Positions 25,513-33,504 of a stretch of 64,000 nucleotides of DNA are shown here, piece by piece. How positions within the stretch are numbered: the stretch's first letter is position 1; each line of letters starts with the position of its first letter. A program made the translations under genes and the position numbers. This DNA comes from Streptomyces albus subsp. albus (lineage in GTDB: Bacteria > Actinomycetota > Actinomycetes > Streptomycetales > Streptomycetaceae): positions 499,991 through 563,990 of the forward strand of contig NZ_JOID01000008.1 in assembly GCF_000719865.1 (NCBI RefSeq), in the 5' to 3' direction. The notes under the pieces are model-generated. The model saw nothing but the letters and a program-made list of their open reading frames with translations. It searched no databases and was not told the origin of the DNA.

Positions 25513-27023
25513 GCGCGCGCAAACGGCAGCCCCCGCAACAGCCGTCCCCGAAGGCGCCGTTCGTGCCCTCCCGGGGCTGGCCGGGGCCGGGCGGCGGGCA
25601 GGTCGGCCATCTGGACCCGCCGGCGATGTGGCGCGCGACGACCGTCCAGGCCTGCGGGCTCTGGCCGTTCGCCGCCGGATCCGGCGCGCCCATGACCGGC
25701 GTGCCGCTGGGCCAGCATCTGCACACCGGCGCGACGGTGTGCGGGGACCCGATCTCCTGGTTCACCCGGGCCCGCTACATCTCCAACCCGTCGCTGTTCA
25801 TGCTCGGCATGCCCGGTCTCGGCAAGTCGACCCTGGTCAACCGGATGCTGATCGGCCTGTCCGCCACCGGCGTGGTGCCGCTGGTGCTGGGCGACCTCAA
25901 GCCCGACTACGCCGTCACCGTCCGGGCCCTCGGCGGCCAGGTGATCTCCATCGGGCGCGGGGTCGGCGGCATCAACGTCCTCGACCCCGGCGCCATGGGC
26001 GAGGCCGCCGAGCGCATCGGCGGCGACGCGGGCCGGGTCCTGCTGGCCGAGGCGCACGGCCGGGTGCTCAACATGGTCGCGGCGCTCGTCACCATCGTCC
26101 GGAACCGGCCCATGGACGACCACGAGCAGTCGGTGCTCTCGGCCTGCCTGCACCACCTCCGGGAGCGGACGAAGCCGGGACGCGCCCCGCTCCTCCCCGA
26201 CCTGCTCAAAGTGCTCGACGAGGGACCGGACCGGGTGCGCGCCGTCACCCTCGACCGCGGCGACGAGACCCGCTACCGCGAGGCCGTGGACCCGCTGCAG
26301 CGCTCGCTGCTCGGCGTCCTCGACGGCCCGCTCGGCGACACCTTCTCCTCGGAGACCTCCACCCGCATCAACGCGAACGCGCCCGCCGTCTGCATCGACA
26401 TCTCCCGCATCGGCGAGGCCGACACCCAGCTCACCGCCGCGGCGATGCTCGCGGCCTGGTCGGACGGGCTCGGCACGGTCGCCGCCGCGCACGCCCTGGC
26501 GGACGCCGGACTGGCGCCGCAGCGCTGGTTCTTCACCGTCCTCGACGAACTCTGGCGGCCGCTGCGCGCGGCCTCCGGCATCGTCGAGCGGATCGACGCC
26601 CTCACCCGGCTCAACCGCTCGCTCGGCCTGGGCGACGCCAAGATCACCCACACCCTGAAGGACGCCGAGGCACTGGGCAACGAGTCGGACCGGGCCAAGG
26701 CGCGCGGCTTCGTCGAGCGGGCCGGCATGGTCGTGTGCGCGGGGCTGCCGCGGAACGAGATGCAGGAACTCGGCAAGGTCGTCGGCATGTCGGAGCGGGA
26801 GATCGAGCTGGTGTCCTCCTGGTCCTCGCCGCCGGGCTGGGCCTCCGCGAGCGGCAACGAGGAGCCGCCGGGGCGGGGCCGCTTCCTGATCAAGGTGGGC
26901 GGCCGGCCGGGCATCCCGATCAAGGTCGCCATCACTGACACCGAGCGGGAGCTCCACAACACCAACACCCGCTGGGCGGGCAAGGACAACCCGGCCCACG
27001 AGAACCTGGAGCCCCGCCGATGA
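25509..27023 (+). CDS. VirB4-like conjugation ATPase
   Basis: 504 residues from a GTG overlapping the previous stop. Walker A FMLGMPGLGKSTLVNRM lies at about 98-114. GDLKPDYAVTVRALGGQ and the acidic Walker B-like FFTVLDELWRPLRA follow, and the C-terminal part (SRIGEADTQLTAAAMLAAW, ERAGMVVCAGLPRNEMQEL) matches the HerA/VirB4-type ATPase pattern. It would energise assembly or substrate passage at the cytosolic face. It lacks the N-terminal VirB4 domain, which the preceding gene seems to provide. ATGA overlap with the coupling-protein gene. Confidence 0.82.
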   Translation: MSARKRQPPQQPSPKAPFVPSRGWPGPGGGQVGHLDPPAMWRATTVQACGLWPFAAGSGAPMTGVPLGQHLHTGATVCGDPISWFTRARYISNPSLFMLGMPGLGKSTLVNRMLIGLSATGVVPLVLGDLKPDYAVTVRALGGQVISIGRGVGGINVLDPGAMGEAAERIGGDAGRVLLAEAHGRVLNMVAALVTIVRNRPMDDHEQSVLSACLHHLRERTKPGRAPLLPDLLKVLDEGPDRVRAVTLDRGDETRYREAVDPLQRSLLGVLDGPLGDTFSSETSTRINANAPAVCIDISRIGEADTQLTAAAMLAAWSDGLGTVAAAHALADAGLAPQRWFFTVLDELWRPLRAASGIVERIDALTRLNRSLGLGDAKITHTLKDAEALGNESDRAKARGFVERAGMVVCAGLPRNEMQELGKVVGMSEREIELVSSWSSPPGWASASGNEEPPGRGRFLIKVGGRPGIPIKVAITDTERELHNTNTRWAGKDNPAHENLEPRR

Positions 27024-28780
27024 CCTCCCGTTCCGGACGCAAGGGCACCGGGGCGGGCGCCGACGAGATCCTGCCGTGGTTCATCGTCGGCGCGGCCGCC
27101 CTCGTCGGCCTCGTCTTCTCCGGTGTCTGGCTCGGCGGCACCCTCGGGGCCGCCGTCTCCGGCGCCGGCTGGAACCCGCCGCCGTTCTCCCTGAAGACCC
27201 TGACGACCCTCACCCGCGAAGGCCCCGGCGAACTGTGGCCGGCCGCCTCGCCCGGAGCCGTCGTCGCGGGCATCGCCGTGCTCTTCGGCGCCGGGGTGGC
27301 ACTGGCCGTCCTCGCCGTCATGGCGGTACGGAGCCGGCTGTCGAAGCCCGCCGGGCTCGCCGGGCGGAGGGAACTGGCCGGCATGCTCCCCAAGGGAGCC
27401 GAGGCGCGGGCCAGGGAACTGCGGCCGGCGCTCGCCAAACAGAAGCGGCTCGACCCGGACGACACCGGGAACCTGCTGGGCAACCTGGAACCGAACGGTC
27501 CGGAGCTGCGCTCCTCGTACGAGGACGTGGAGCTCGACCTGATGGCGCCCCGCTCCGGCAAGTCCACCGGCATCGCCGTACCGCGCGTGCTGCGCGCCCG
27601 CGGCTCCGTCCTGCTCACGTCCAACAAGGCGGACGTCTATAGCGTCACCAGGGCCGAACGCGAGCGCACCGGAACCGTCTGGACGTTCGACCCCCAGGGC
27701 ATCGCCCACACCCCGCGCCGCATGTGGTGGGACATGCTCGCCGACGCCGCCACCATCGAGGGCGCGCGGCGGCTGGCCGGCCACTTCGTCGCCGCCGTCA
27801 ACGACGACGCCTCCAAGCGCGACTTCTGGATCTCCGCCGCGCAGAACACCCTCACCGCGCTCTTCCACGCGGGCAACCGCGGCGGCCGGACGGTCTCCGA
27901 CGTGCTGTCCTGGCTCGCCGACCCGGCCGACCGCACCCCCATCGATCTGCTGAACGACGCCAACATGCCCGCTCTGGCCGACCAGTTGCGCGGCACCATC
28001 CAGGGCGCGGTGGAGACCCGCGACGGCATCTACGAGACGGCACGCCAGTGCGCCGCCTGCCTGCTCGACCCGGCCATCGCCGCCTGGGTCACCCCCGACC
28101 CGCAGGTGCCGCAGTTCCGGCCGGAACGGCACGTCCTGAGCCGGGACACGCTCTACCTGCTCTCCAAGGACGGCGGCGGCTCGGCGGCCGGCGTCATCGC
28201 GGGCCTCGCCGACTCCGTGCTGCGCGCCGGCGTCATGGCCGCGGAACGGCAGGGCGGCCGGCTGGAGCCGCCGATGACGGCCGTGCTGGACGAGGCGGCC
28301 AACGTCTGCCGCATCTCCGATCTGCCCGACCTCTACAGCCACTTCGGCTCCCGCGGCATCAACATCGTCACCCTGCTGCAGAGCTACCGACAGGGCAGCC
28401 GGGTCTGGGGCGAGGCGGGCATGGACGCGCTGTGGAGCGCGGCGACGGTGAAGCTGCTCGGCGCCGGGCTGGACGACGCGGACTTCGTCGAGAAGGTGTC
28501 CCGGCTCGTCGGCGAGCACGACGTCAGCACGGTCAGCTACTCGCGCAGCAAGGACGGCCGGTCCCGCTCGACCTCGTACCGGCTGGAGCGGGTGCTGCCC
28601 GCCGACCGCATCCGGGCCCTGCCCAAGGGCACGGCGCTGCTGCTGGCCACCGGCGTCAAGCCGGCCCTGATCCGGCTCCGCCCCTGGTACAAGGAGCCGG
28701 GCGCCGACCGGATCCAGGCCGCGGCACGGGCCGAGATGGACGCGATCACCACGCGGGCGGCACAGGGGGTGCTGAAATGA
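27020..28780 (+). CDS. VirD4/TraG-like type IV coupling protein
   Basis: 586 residues. Two N-terminal transmembrane helices (about 19-40 and 80-103), then the ATPase domain: Walker A MAPRSGKSTGIAVP (about 175-188), a TraG-type TSNKADVYSVTRAERERTGTV segment, Walker B-like MTAVLDEAANVCRI, and LLQSYRQGSRVWGEAG. This is the substrate-receptor ATPase of T4SSs. The presence of both VirB4-like and VirD4-like ATPases distinguishes this locus from the single FtsK-like TraB transfer common in Streptomyces. ATGA overlaps on both sides place it in the operon. Confidence 0.88.
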   Translation: MTSRSGRKGTGAGADEILPWFIVGAAALVGLVFSGVWLGGTLGAAVSGAGWNPPPFSLKTLTTLTREGPGELWPAASPGAVVAGIAVLFGAGVALAVLAVMAVRSRLSKPAGLAGRRELAGMLPKGAEARARELRPALAKQKRLDPDDTGNLLGNLEPNGPELRSSYEDVELDLMAPRSGKSTGIAVPRVLRARGSVLLTSNKADVYSVTRAERERTGTVWTFDPQGIAHTPRRMWWDMLADAATIEGARRLAGHFVAAVNDDASKRDFWISAAQNTLTALFHAGNRGGRTVSDVLSWLADPADRTPIDLLNDANMPALADQLRGTIQGAVETRDGIYETARQCAACLLDPAIAAWVTPDPQVPQFRPERHVLSRDTLYLLSKDGGGSAAGVIAGLADSVLRAGVMAAERQGGRLEPPMTAVLDEAANVCRISDLPDLYSHFGSRGINIVTLLQSYRQGSRVWGEAGMDALWSAATVKLLGAGLDDADFVEKVSRLVGEHDVSTVSYSRSKDGRSRSTSYRLERVLPADRIRALPKGTALLLATGVKPALIRLRPWYKEPGADRIQAAARAEMDAITTRAAQGVLK

Positions 28781-29217
28781 CGACGGAACTCCAGCCGGAC
28801 GGGGCGCAGGGCTGGGCGGACGACGGGCAGGGCGGGTACGGCGGGGCACAGGACTCGGGCCCCGCGTTCATCCTCTACCTGGACGGCGAGGACTACCAGG
28901 TGGCCATGGACGGCCTCACCACCTGGGTGCACGACCTGCTGCTGCCGGTGTACGGCCGGGAGGTCAGCTCCTCCTCGCCGTGGTGCCCGCAGTGGTGGGA
29001 GCACCTGGAGGCCGTGGCGCAACTGCACGCCCTGTGGATGGCCTGGCAGGAACTCACCGACCCGGCGGCGGGGATGACCGGCCCGGCGGTGTGGCACCGC
29101 GACTACCTCTGGCCCCTGATGCACACGCTCCGCGACCCCAACGGCCCGTTCGCGGGCTGCCGCGCCGGCGGCCACCGGCCGAAGGAGATGCCGCCCACGG
29201 CGCCGTATCCGGGCTGA
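28777..29217 (+). CDS. DUF4913-like protein
   Basis: 146 residues. The centre reads WVHDLLLPVYGREVSSSSPWCPQWWEHLEAVAQLHALWMAWQEL and later VWHRDYLWPLMHTLRDPNGPFAGC, which I recognise as the DUF4913 pattern that accompanies actinobacterial conjugation-type loci. It is Trp-rich and cytosolic, with a Gly/Gln-rich N-terminus. ATGA overlap with the coupling-protein gene makes it the last gene of the operon, followed by a hairpin terminator. It may act with the coupling protein; molecular role unknown. Confidence 0.8.
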   Translation: MTTELQPDGAQGWADDGQGGYGGAQDSGPAFILYLDGEDYQVAMDGLTTWVHDLLLPVYGREVSSSSPWCPQWWEHLEAVAQLHALWMAWQELTDPAAGMTGPAVWHRDYLWPLMHTLRDPNGPFAGCRAGGHRPKEMPPTAPYPG

Positions 29218-29251
29218 GCGGGATCATGCTGGTGTCCGACGAGTACGGGGG

Positions 29252-29270
29252 CCGGGCCGATGAGGCCCGG
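29252..29270 (+). terminator. terminator of the T4SS-like operon
   Basis: CCGGGCC-GATGA-GGCCCGG, a perfect 7-bp stem 35 bases after the DUF4913 stop and just before a gene with different codon usage. Confidence 0.65.
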
Positions 29271-29290
29271 ACAGTAGCGAGGAGTGGTGT

Positions 29291-30439
29291 GTGAACAGCA
29301 GCGGGCAGCAGGACTTGGCGGAGAGCTTCGAGCGGGTTTACCAGGCGGCTTGCCGGATGTTGTGGGCGCAGGGCCGGCCGACGTGGCGGGCTGATCGCCG
29401 GACCAAGAGGTGGCCGGACGACCGCTGTACGGCTTTCCAGGAGCTGGAAGCGGTGCTGCGGAGTGTGGACAGTGCCTCTTCGCAGCCGGGGGAGTTGTCG
29501 GATCCTGCCCGGCATGTGATCGCCCGGCGTGCTCCGGGGGGTGTGGACCGGCCGTTGACGTTCGACGAGGCGCTGCGCGACTGGGAGGAAAGGCTCGCGG
29601 CCGACCCGGGTTATCTGGTGGAGCGCAAGGAGGACGGCTTTACGGATGCGTTCATGGGCCCGGGTTTGTGTGTGGTGATTCCGCACTCGCGGCAGTTGAA
29701 GACGCTGTCGGTACTGCGGGAGTTGTACCGCCGGTTGGCGCCGGGACGGCCTGCTGTGGTGATCGGCCCCGAGGCGGCGGAGCTGAGTGGGCTGGCTCAC
29801 GAGGCGGCTGATGCCTTGCGGGAGCCGTTGGGAGTGGAAGTTCCGGCGCCGCATCCGGGGGAGGCCCCGTGGATTTCTCAGGATTCGCGTCCGGTGCGCG
29901 AGGTGCCCGATCTGGCCGCGCGTTTCGAGGAGTTGCGGCATGCCGCGTGGCGGGCAGCGGAAAGTGTGCCGTCCGTCGAGGAGTTGATGGCCGCTGGTGA
30001 TCTGTCGGTCGCCAGGTCCGTTGCCGAGGCGGCTGTGGAGCTGCGGAATCTCCTGACCGGGCGACCCGCTGTGGTGTGGCAGGAGAAGCACGAGTCCATC
30101 GATCCGGCACACCATATGGTGTCCGGTTCCGTCCCGGGCAGTACGGGTGGGCAGCCCACGTCGTTCGCTCAGGAAGCCAGCTCCTGGCGGAAGCAATTTG
30201 CTCTGGTCCCCGTGCCGTGGACTCCCCAGACGTATCGCCGGCCTCCTGCTCCGGAGATGGGGGACAGGGATGTGGTGCTGTCGGCCACACGGGCTCTGGT
30301 CTTCGCGGAGTTGCTGGACGAGTACGCGGCACGTCTGTATCCGGGCAGGCGATCCGGTGTCATCCATTACAGCGCTTACGACTTCAGCCATTCCCTCATC
30401 TGGGGATTCGGGCGGGAGTTGAAGGACATCAGTATCTGA
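29291..30439 (+). CDS. unknown protein paired with a glycosyltransferase; atypical composition
   Basis: 382 residues from GTG (GGAG upstream). No recognised domain. Notable segments are YQAACRMLWAQGRPTWRADR, an alpha/beta stretch GPGLCVVIPHSRQLKTLSVLRELYRRLAPG, and a C-terminus ending SAYDFSHSLIWGFGRELKDI. Third positions are visibly less G/C-rich than neighbours (TTG, GTT, GCT and CGT are common), which suggests recent acquisition or weak expression. It is followed 13 bases later by the GT4 gene and separated from the T4SS-like operon by a hairpin, so these two form their own unit. Soluble, no signal peptide. Confidence 0.7.
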   Translation: MNSSGQQDLAESFERVYQAACRMLWAQGRPTWRADRRTKRWPDDRCTAFQELEAVLRSVDSASSQPGELSDPARHVIARRAPGGVDRPLTFDEALRDWEERLAADPGYLVERKEDGFTDAFMGPGLCVVIPHSRQLKTLSVLRELYRRLAPGRPAVVIGPEAAELSGLAHEAADALREPLGVEVPAPHPGEAPWISQDSRPVREVPDLAARFEELRHAAWRAAESVPSVEELMAAGDLSVARSVAEAAVELRNLLTGRPAVVWQEKHESIDPAHHMVSGSVPGSTGGQPTSFAQEASSWRKQFALVPVPWTPQTYRRPPAPEMGDRDVVLSATRALVFAELLDEYAARLYPGRRSGVIHYSAYDFSHSLIWGFGRELKDISI

Positions 30440-30452
30440 CGGAAGGCAGTCC

Positions 30453-32138
30453 GTGACGGGCCAGCGGTATCGCATTCTTGCGGTCTGCACGCGCAGTGGT
30501 ATGGGTAAGGGCGGCATTCCGGTCTTCAATGAGCAGATCGCGGTCGCCCTGGGGAGGGAACACGAGGTCACGGTCCTGACCGGGCGGAGCGACACCGCGC
30601 CGCACGAGGGTGTCCGTGTGCTCACGATGCCCGACCCCCCCAAGGGGGTGGAGGAAGAGGTCTGGCTCAAGCAGCAGGTCGCGCAGGACCCCCGGGTTTT
30701 CGGTCTGCCCGATCCGCGAGAGCAGCCGTTCGACCTCATCATCGGTCATTCCCGCTTCTCCGGGCCTGCGGCCGTCGTTCTGCGGGACGCCTGGTACACG
30801 GAAGCGCGGGTGGCGCACTTCCTGCACACCAGCCCGGAGCGGCTGGCGGAGGTCAAGTACGAGCTGGACCCGGAACGAGCGCGGACCAAGGCGCTGACCG
30901 ACTCGGCGATTGAACGCGAGGTGATGGCGCGTGCCGACATCGTCGTCGGTGTCGGGCCACTTCTGACCGAGGAGGCGAAGAGGCTCGCGTCGACGGGCCC
31001 GCATGTGCCCGATGCGCACGAACTGATTCCGGGTACGAGAATTGAGGAAGCAGTTCAGTACTCAACGTCCCACGGCAGGCTCAACGTGCTGGCGATGGGA
31101 CGTGCGGGTGATCCTCTCAAGGGATTTGAGAGCGCAGCAGAAGCCGTCGCGTTGCTGAACGAGTGGGGTCACGAGGTCCATCTCACGATCCGTGGCGCTC
31201 CTCCAGAGGAGATTGAGGATGTGCGCGCGGAGTTGCGGGAGATCGGCGGTGATCACGTCACCGTTGAGCTCTTCACCAAGGATGCCGCCGAGCTTCAGAA
31301 TGCGGTCAGGCAGGCAGATCTCGTCATCATGCCCTCCAAACACGAAGGTTTCGGCCTCGTGGCCACCGAGGCTTTGGGGCACGGAATTCCCGTGTTGGTC
31401 AACGAGGAGAGCGGCGCGGCGAAGTTTCTCGGTGACGAGCGACGGTTCGGCCCCGATCTCGGCAAAGCCTGCATCGTTCCCGAACCCGAATACGCGGAGG
31501 ATCGTCCGCTCCAGTGGGCCGGAGCGATTCGGCGCGTCCAGACCGAGTTGCCCGAACGCCGCGAGCAGGCACGGCAGTTGCGGGAGGCGCTGCGTTCGTA
31601 CTCCTGGGATCACGCGGGCAAGGCGCTGGTCGAGGCCGCCATGCGGGTGCCGGAGGAGCGGACGGCGCGGGCGGCCGCGGCTGCGCGGGACGTGCAGCAG
31701 AAGGTCGTCCCCGGGGTCACGACGCAGGGGCCGGACGGTGCCCTGGTCAACCTGGGCCCGGGTGGTTCCGGAGCGGGGCCCGGGGGGCCGGGGGGTTCCG
31801 GCCCGGGTTCCGGACCGGAGGTCCCGCAGCAGGCAGCCGCGGCGGCGCAGGCCGGGGCCCAGGGGCCGCAGACGCGGCTCGCGAAGGCGGCCGGTCTGAC
31901 GTCGCAGGGCCGGCGGGGCACGGGGACGGCGGGAGCCGCGGACCAGCAGAAGGCACGGCCCGGGACGGCGCCGGGGCAGGGGCAAGGCCAGGGTCAAGGC
32001 CAAAACCAGGGCCAGGGAATCGCGCAGCCGGCCCGTCCGCGGACGCCCGGACTGCCCCAGCAGCCCGGCAGTCCGCAGATGCCCGGACTGCCCAGGCAGC
32101 AGGGCGCTCCTGGGCCCCGCGACAACAGGAAGCGATAG
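30453..32138 (+). CDS. GT4-type glycosyltransferase with low-complexity tail
   Basis: 561 residues; GTG with GGAAGG upstream. Residues 1-400 have a GT-B layout: N-terminal RILAVCTRSGMGKGGIPVFN, a middle GRLNVLAMGRAGDPLKGF (start of the nucleotide-sugar domain) and the EX7E motif in PSKHEGFGLVATEALGHGIP. The last about 150 residues are a Gly/Pro/Gln-rich, probably disordered tail with GQGQGQ runs and Pro/Gln repeats. The N-terminal half shares the less G/C-biased codon use of the preceding gene; the tail does not. Substrate unknown. Cytosolic, no membrane segment. Confidence 0.85.
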   Translation: MTGQRYRILAVCTRSGMGKGGIPVFNEQIAVALGREHEVTVLTGRSDTAPHEGVRVLTMPDPPKGVEEEVWLKQQVAQDPRVFGLPDPREQPFDLIIGHSRFSGPAAVVLRDAWYTEARVAHFLHTSPERLAEVKYELDPERARTKALTDSAIEREVMARADIVVGVGPLLTEEAKRLASTGPHVPDAHELIPGTRIEEAVQYSTSHGRLNVLAMGRAGDPLKGFESAAEAVALLNEWGHEVHLTIRGAPPEEIEDVRAELREIGGDHVTVELFTKDAAELQNAVRQADLVIMPSKHEGFGLVATEALGHGIPVLVNEESGAAKFLGDERRFGPDLGKACIVPEPEYAEDRPLQWAGAIRRVQTELPERREQARQLREALRSYSWDHAGKALVEAAMRVPEERTARAAAAARDVQQKVVPGVTTQGPDGALVNLGPGGSGAGPGGPGGSGPGSGPEVPQQAAAAAQAGAQGPQTRLAKAAGLTSQGRRGTGTAGAADQQKARPGTAPGQGQGQGQGQNQGQGIAQPARPRTPGLPQQPGSPQMPGLPRQQGAPGPRDNRKR

Positions 32139-32173
32139 ACCGTACGAACAACCGAGGGGGCGGTTACGACGCG

Positions 32174-32420
32174 ATGGCGCCCGGACGAGAGCACCGACTA
32201 CGAAGTGGCGGGGGAGGTGCTGCACCAGCTCTGCGCACTCTGCTCTGCGCGCGAGCTCCGGGGAGGGTGAGGACCCCGGGTGGTCCGCCACTGGGCGGAG
32301 GTCCGGGAAGCCCGGACACGAGAGCTGCGCGCGCTGGACCCGGCGGACCGGGCGGGCGTCGCGCGGTTCACCGGTGAGGTACGGGAGCTCATAGCGGAGC
32401 TGCGACGGGGGACGGCGTGA
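32174..32420 (+). pseudogene. fragmented antitoxin-like frame before the zeta toxin
   Basis: No single frame is intact here, yet coding-like pieces line up. ATG 32174 begins MAP, then (one frame over) DESTDYEVAGEVLHQLCALC to a TGA at 32268. From about 32280 VRHWAEVREARTRELRALDP continues to the stop at 32418, which overlaps the toxin start. Removing one C near 32180, one C near 32254 and adding one G near 32278 would restore one frame of about 80 residues. The helical, charged character suits an epsilon-type or analogous antitoxin. Either a decayed gene or clustered sequencing indels in C/G runs. Confidence 0.5.
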
Positions 32421-33367
32421 GCGACGAGGCGAACAAGTGGAAGCTGCCGGACAGCGAGAACCGGCGGATCTTCGAGGAAGTGATCGCTCCCCGCGCACTG
32501 GAGGGGGTGCTCCGCCCCGAGCGGCCGCGCATCGTCTTCATCGGAGGCCAGGCCGCGTCGAGCAAGACCACCGGGCAGCGCACCGCTCTGGCGAGGCTGG
32601 GGGAGGAGGGCGGGGTGATCGCGGACTTCGACGCCCTGCTGGCCGACCATCCGGACTACGCCGGACTTCTCGCCGCTGACGACCGGACGGCTGCCCAACG
32701 GGTGAGCGGCGACGCCTATCTGTGGATGCGGGCTCTGATCCGGCTGGCCAAGGAGGAGCGGCTCAACATCATCCGCGAGGGCCACATGGGCGGCGGTTCC
32801 ACCGAGCGCGAAGCGGTGGAGTTCCGCGGGCTGGGTTACGTCACCGAGGCCGACGTCATGGCCGTTCCGGCGGCGATCAGCAGGACGGCGAACCTCGTCC
32901 GCTACCAGGAGATGCGGGAACTGTCGCTGCACGGCCGCCTGGTCGCCACGGAGATGCACGACAAGGCGTACGCGGGTATCCCCAGGACCCTTCGGGGTGT
33001 GGACGAGCGCAAGTTCCTGGACGCGGTCCGGCTGCACCGCTGGGGCGGCGGCATCGTCCACGAGAACGCCCTCGGCCCGGACGGCCGGTGGAAGGCCCCC
33101 GCGCGGGCCCGGGAGGCGCTGGAGCGGGAGCGGACGCGTCCGCTGGACCGGGAGCGGGCGGACTGGCTGCGGGAGCGGTTCGGCCGTCTGAGCCGGGTCC
33201 TTCCCGCCGATCTCCGCCCGCAGTTGCGGGAGATCCGGGTCCTCGCCCGTGAGGTCGGGGTGACGGACCTGGCGCCGGTCAGCGGTGTGCCGGTCGCATC
33301 GGCCGCAGGCTCGCACGGTGTGACGGCGGCGCGGGCGAGGGAGGACGGACCGGCGCGCGGCACTTGA
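32417..33367 (+). CDS. zeta-toxin family kinase
   Basis: 316 residues; GTG overlapping the upstream stop (GTGA). P-loop FIGGQAASSKTTGQR at about 42-55, followed by the zeta-type ADFDALLADHPDY (about 69-81, substrate-binding and catalytic Asp region) and REGHMGGGSTEREAVEFR. Zeta toxins phosphorylate UDP-N-acetylglucosamine and block peptidoglycan synthesis; that activity is from the family, not tested here. The C-terminal 100 residues are Arg/Ala-rich. The residues needed for activity appear intact even though the upstream antitoxin frame does not. Convergent with the ABC ATPase gene. Confidence 0.85.
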   Translation: MSDEANKWKLPDSENRRIFEEVIAPRALEGVLRPERPRIVFIGGQAASSKTTGQRTALARLGEEGGVIADFDALLADHPDYAGLLAADDRTAAQRVSGDAYLWMRALIRLAKEERLNIIREGHMGGGSTEREAVEFRGLGYVTEADVMAVPAAISRTANLVRYQEMRELSLHGRLVATEMHDKAYAGIPRTLRGVDERKFLDAVRLHRWGGGIVHENALGPDGRWKAPARAREALERERTRPLDRERADWLRERFGRLSRVLPADLRPQLREIRVLAREVGVTDLAPVSGVPVASAAGSHGVTAARAREDGPARGT

Positions 33368-33412
33368 GCGCGGGGGCGGTCCCGGTGGGCGTGATCCGGA
33401 TCGTGGCGGTCC

Positions 33413-33444
33413 GGCCCCGGGGCGACCCGGCCCCCGTCGGGGCC
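33413..33444. terminator. possible hairpin between convergent genes
   Basis: GGCCCCG (33413-33419) and CGGGGCC (33438-33444) form a 7-bp stem with an 18-base interior in the 137-bp gap between the zeta toxin and the ABC ATPase stops. Weak. Confidence 0.3.
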
Positions 33445-33504
33445 GCGACGCCGGCTTCCCCCGCGGCGGGGGTGGACGGGCCCGGGAGCCGGGCGCGGGC
33501 TCGG

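Noticed and set aside
16655..29290. Integrated plasmid of the AICE type
   Set aside because: No integrase, excisionase, Rep, TraB/FtsK-like transfer protein or att duplication was found within or beside the locus.
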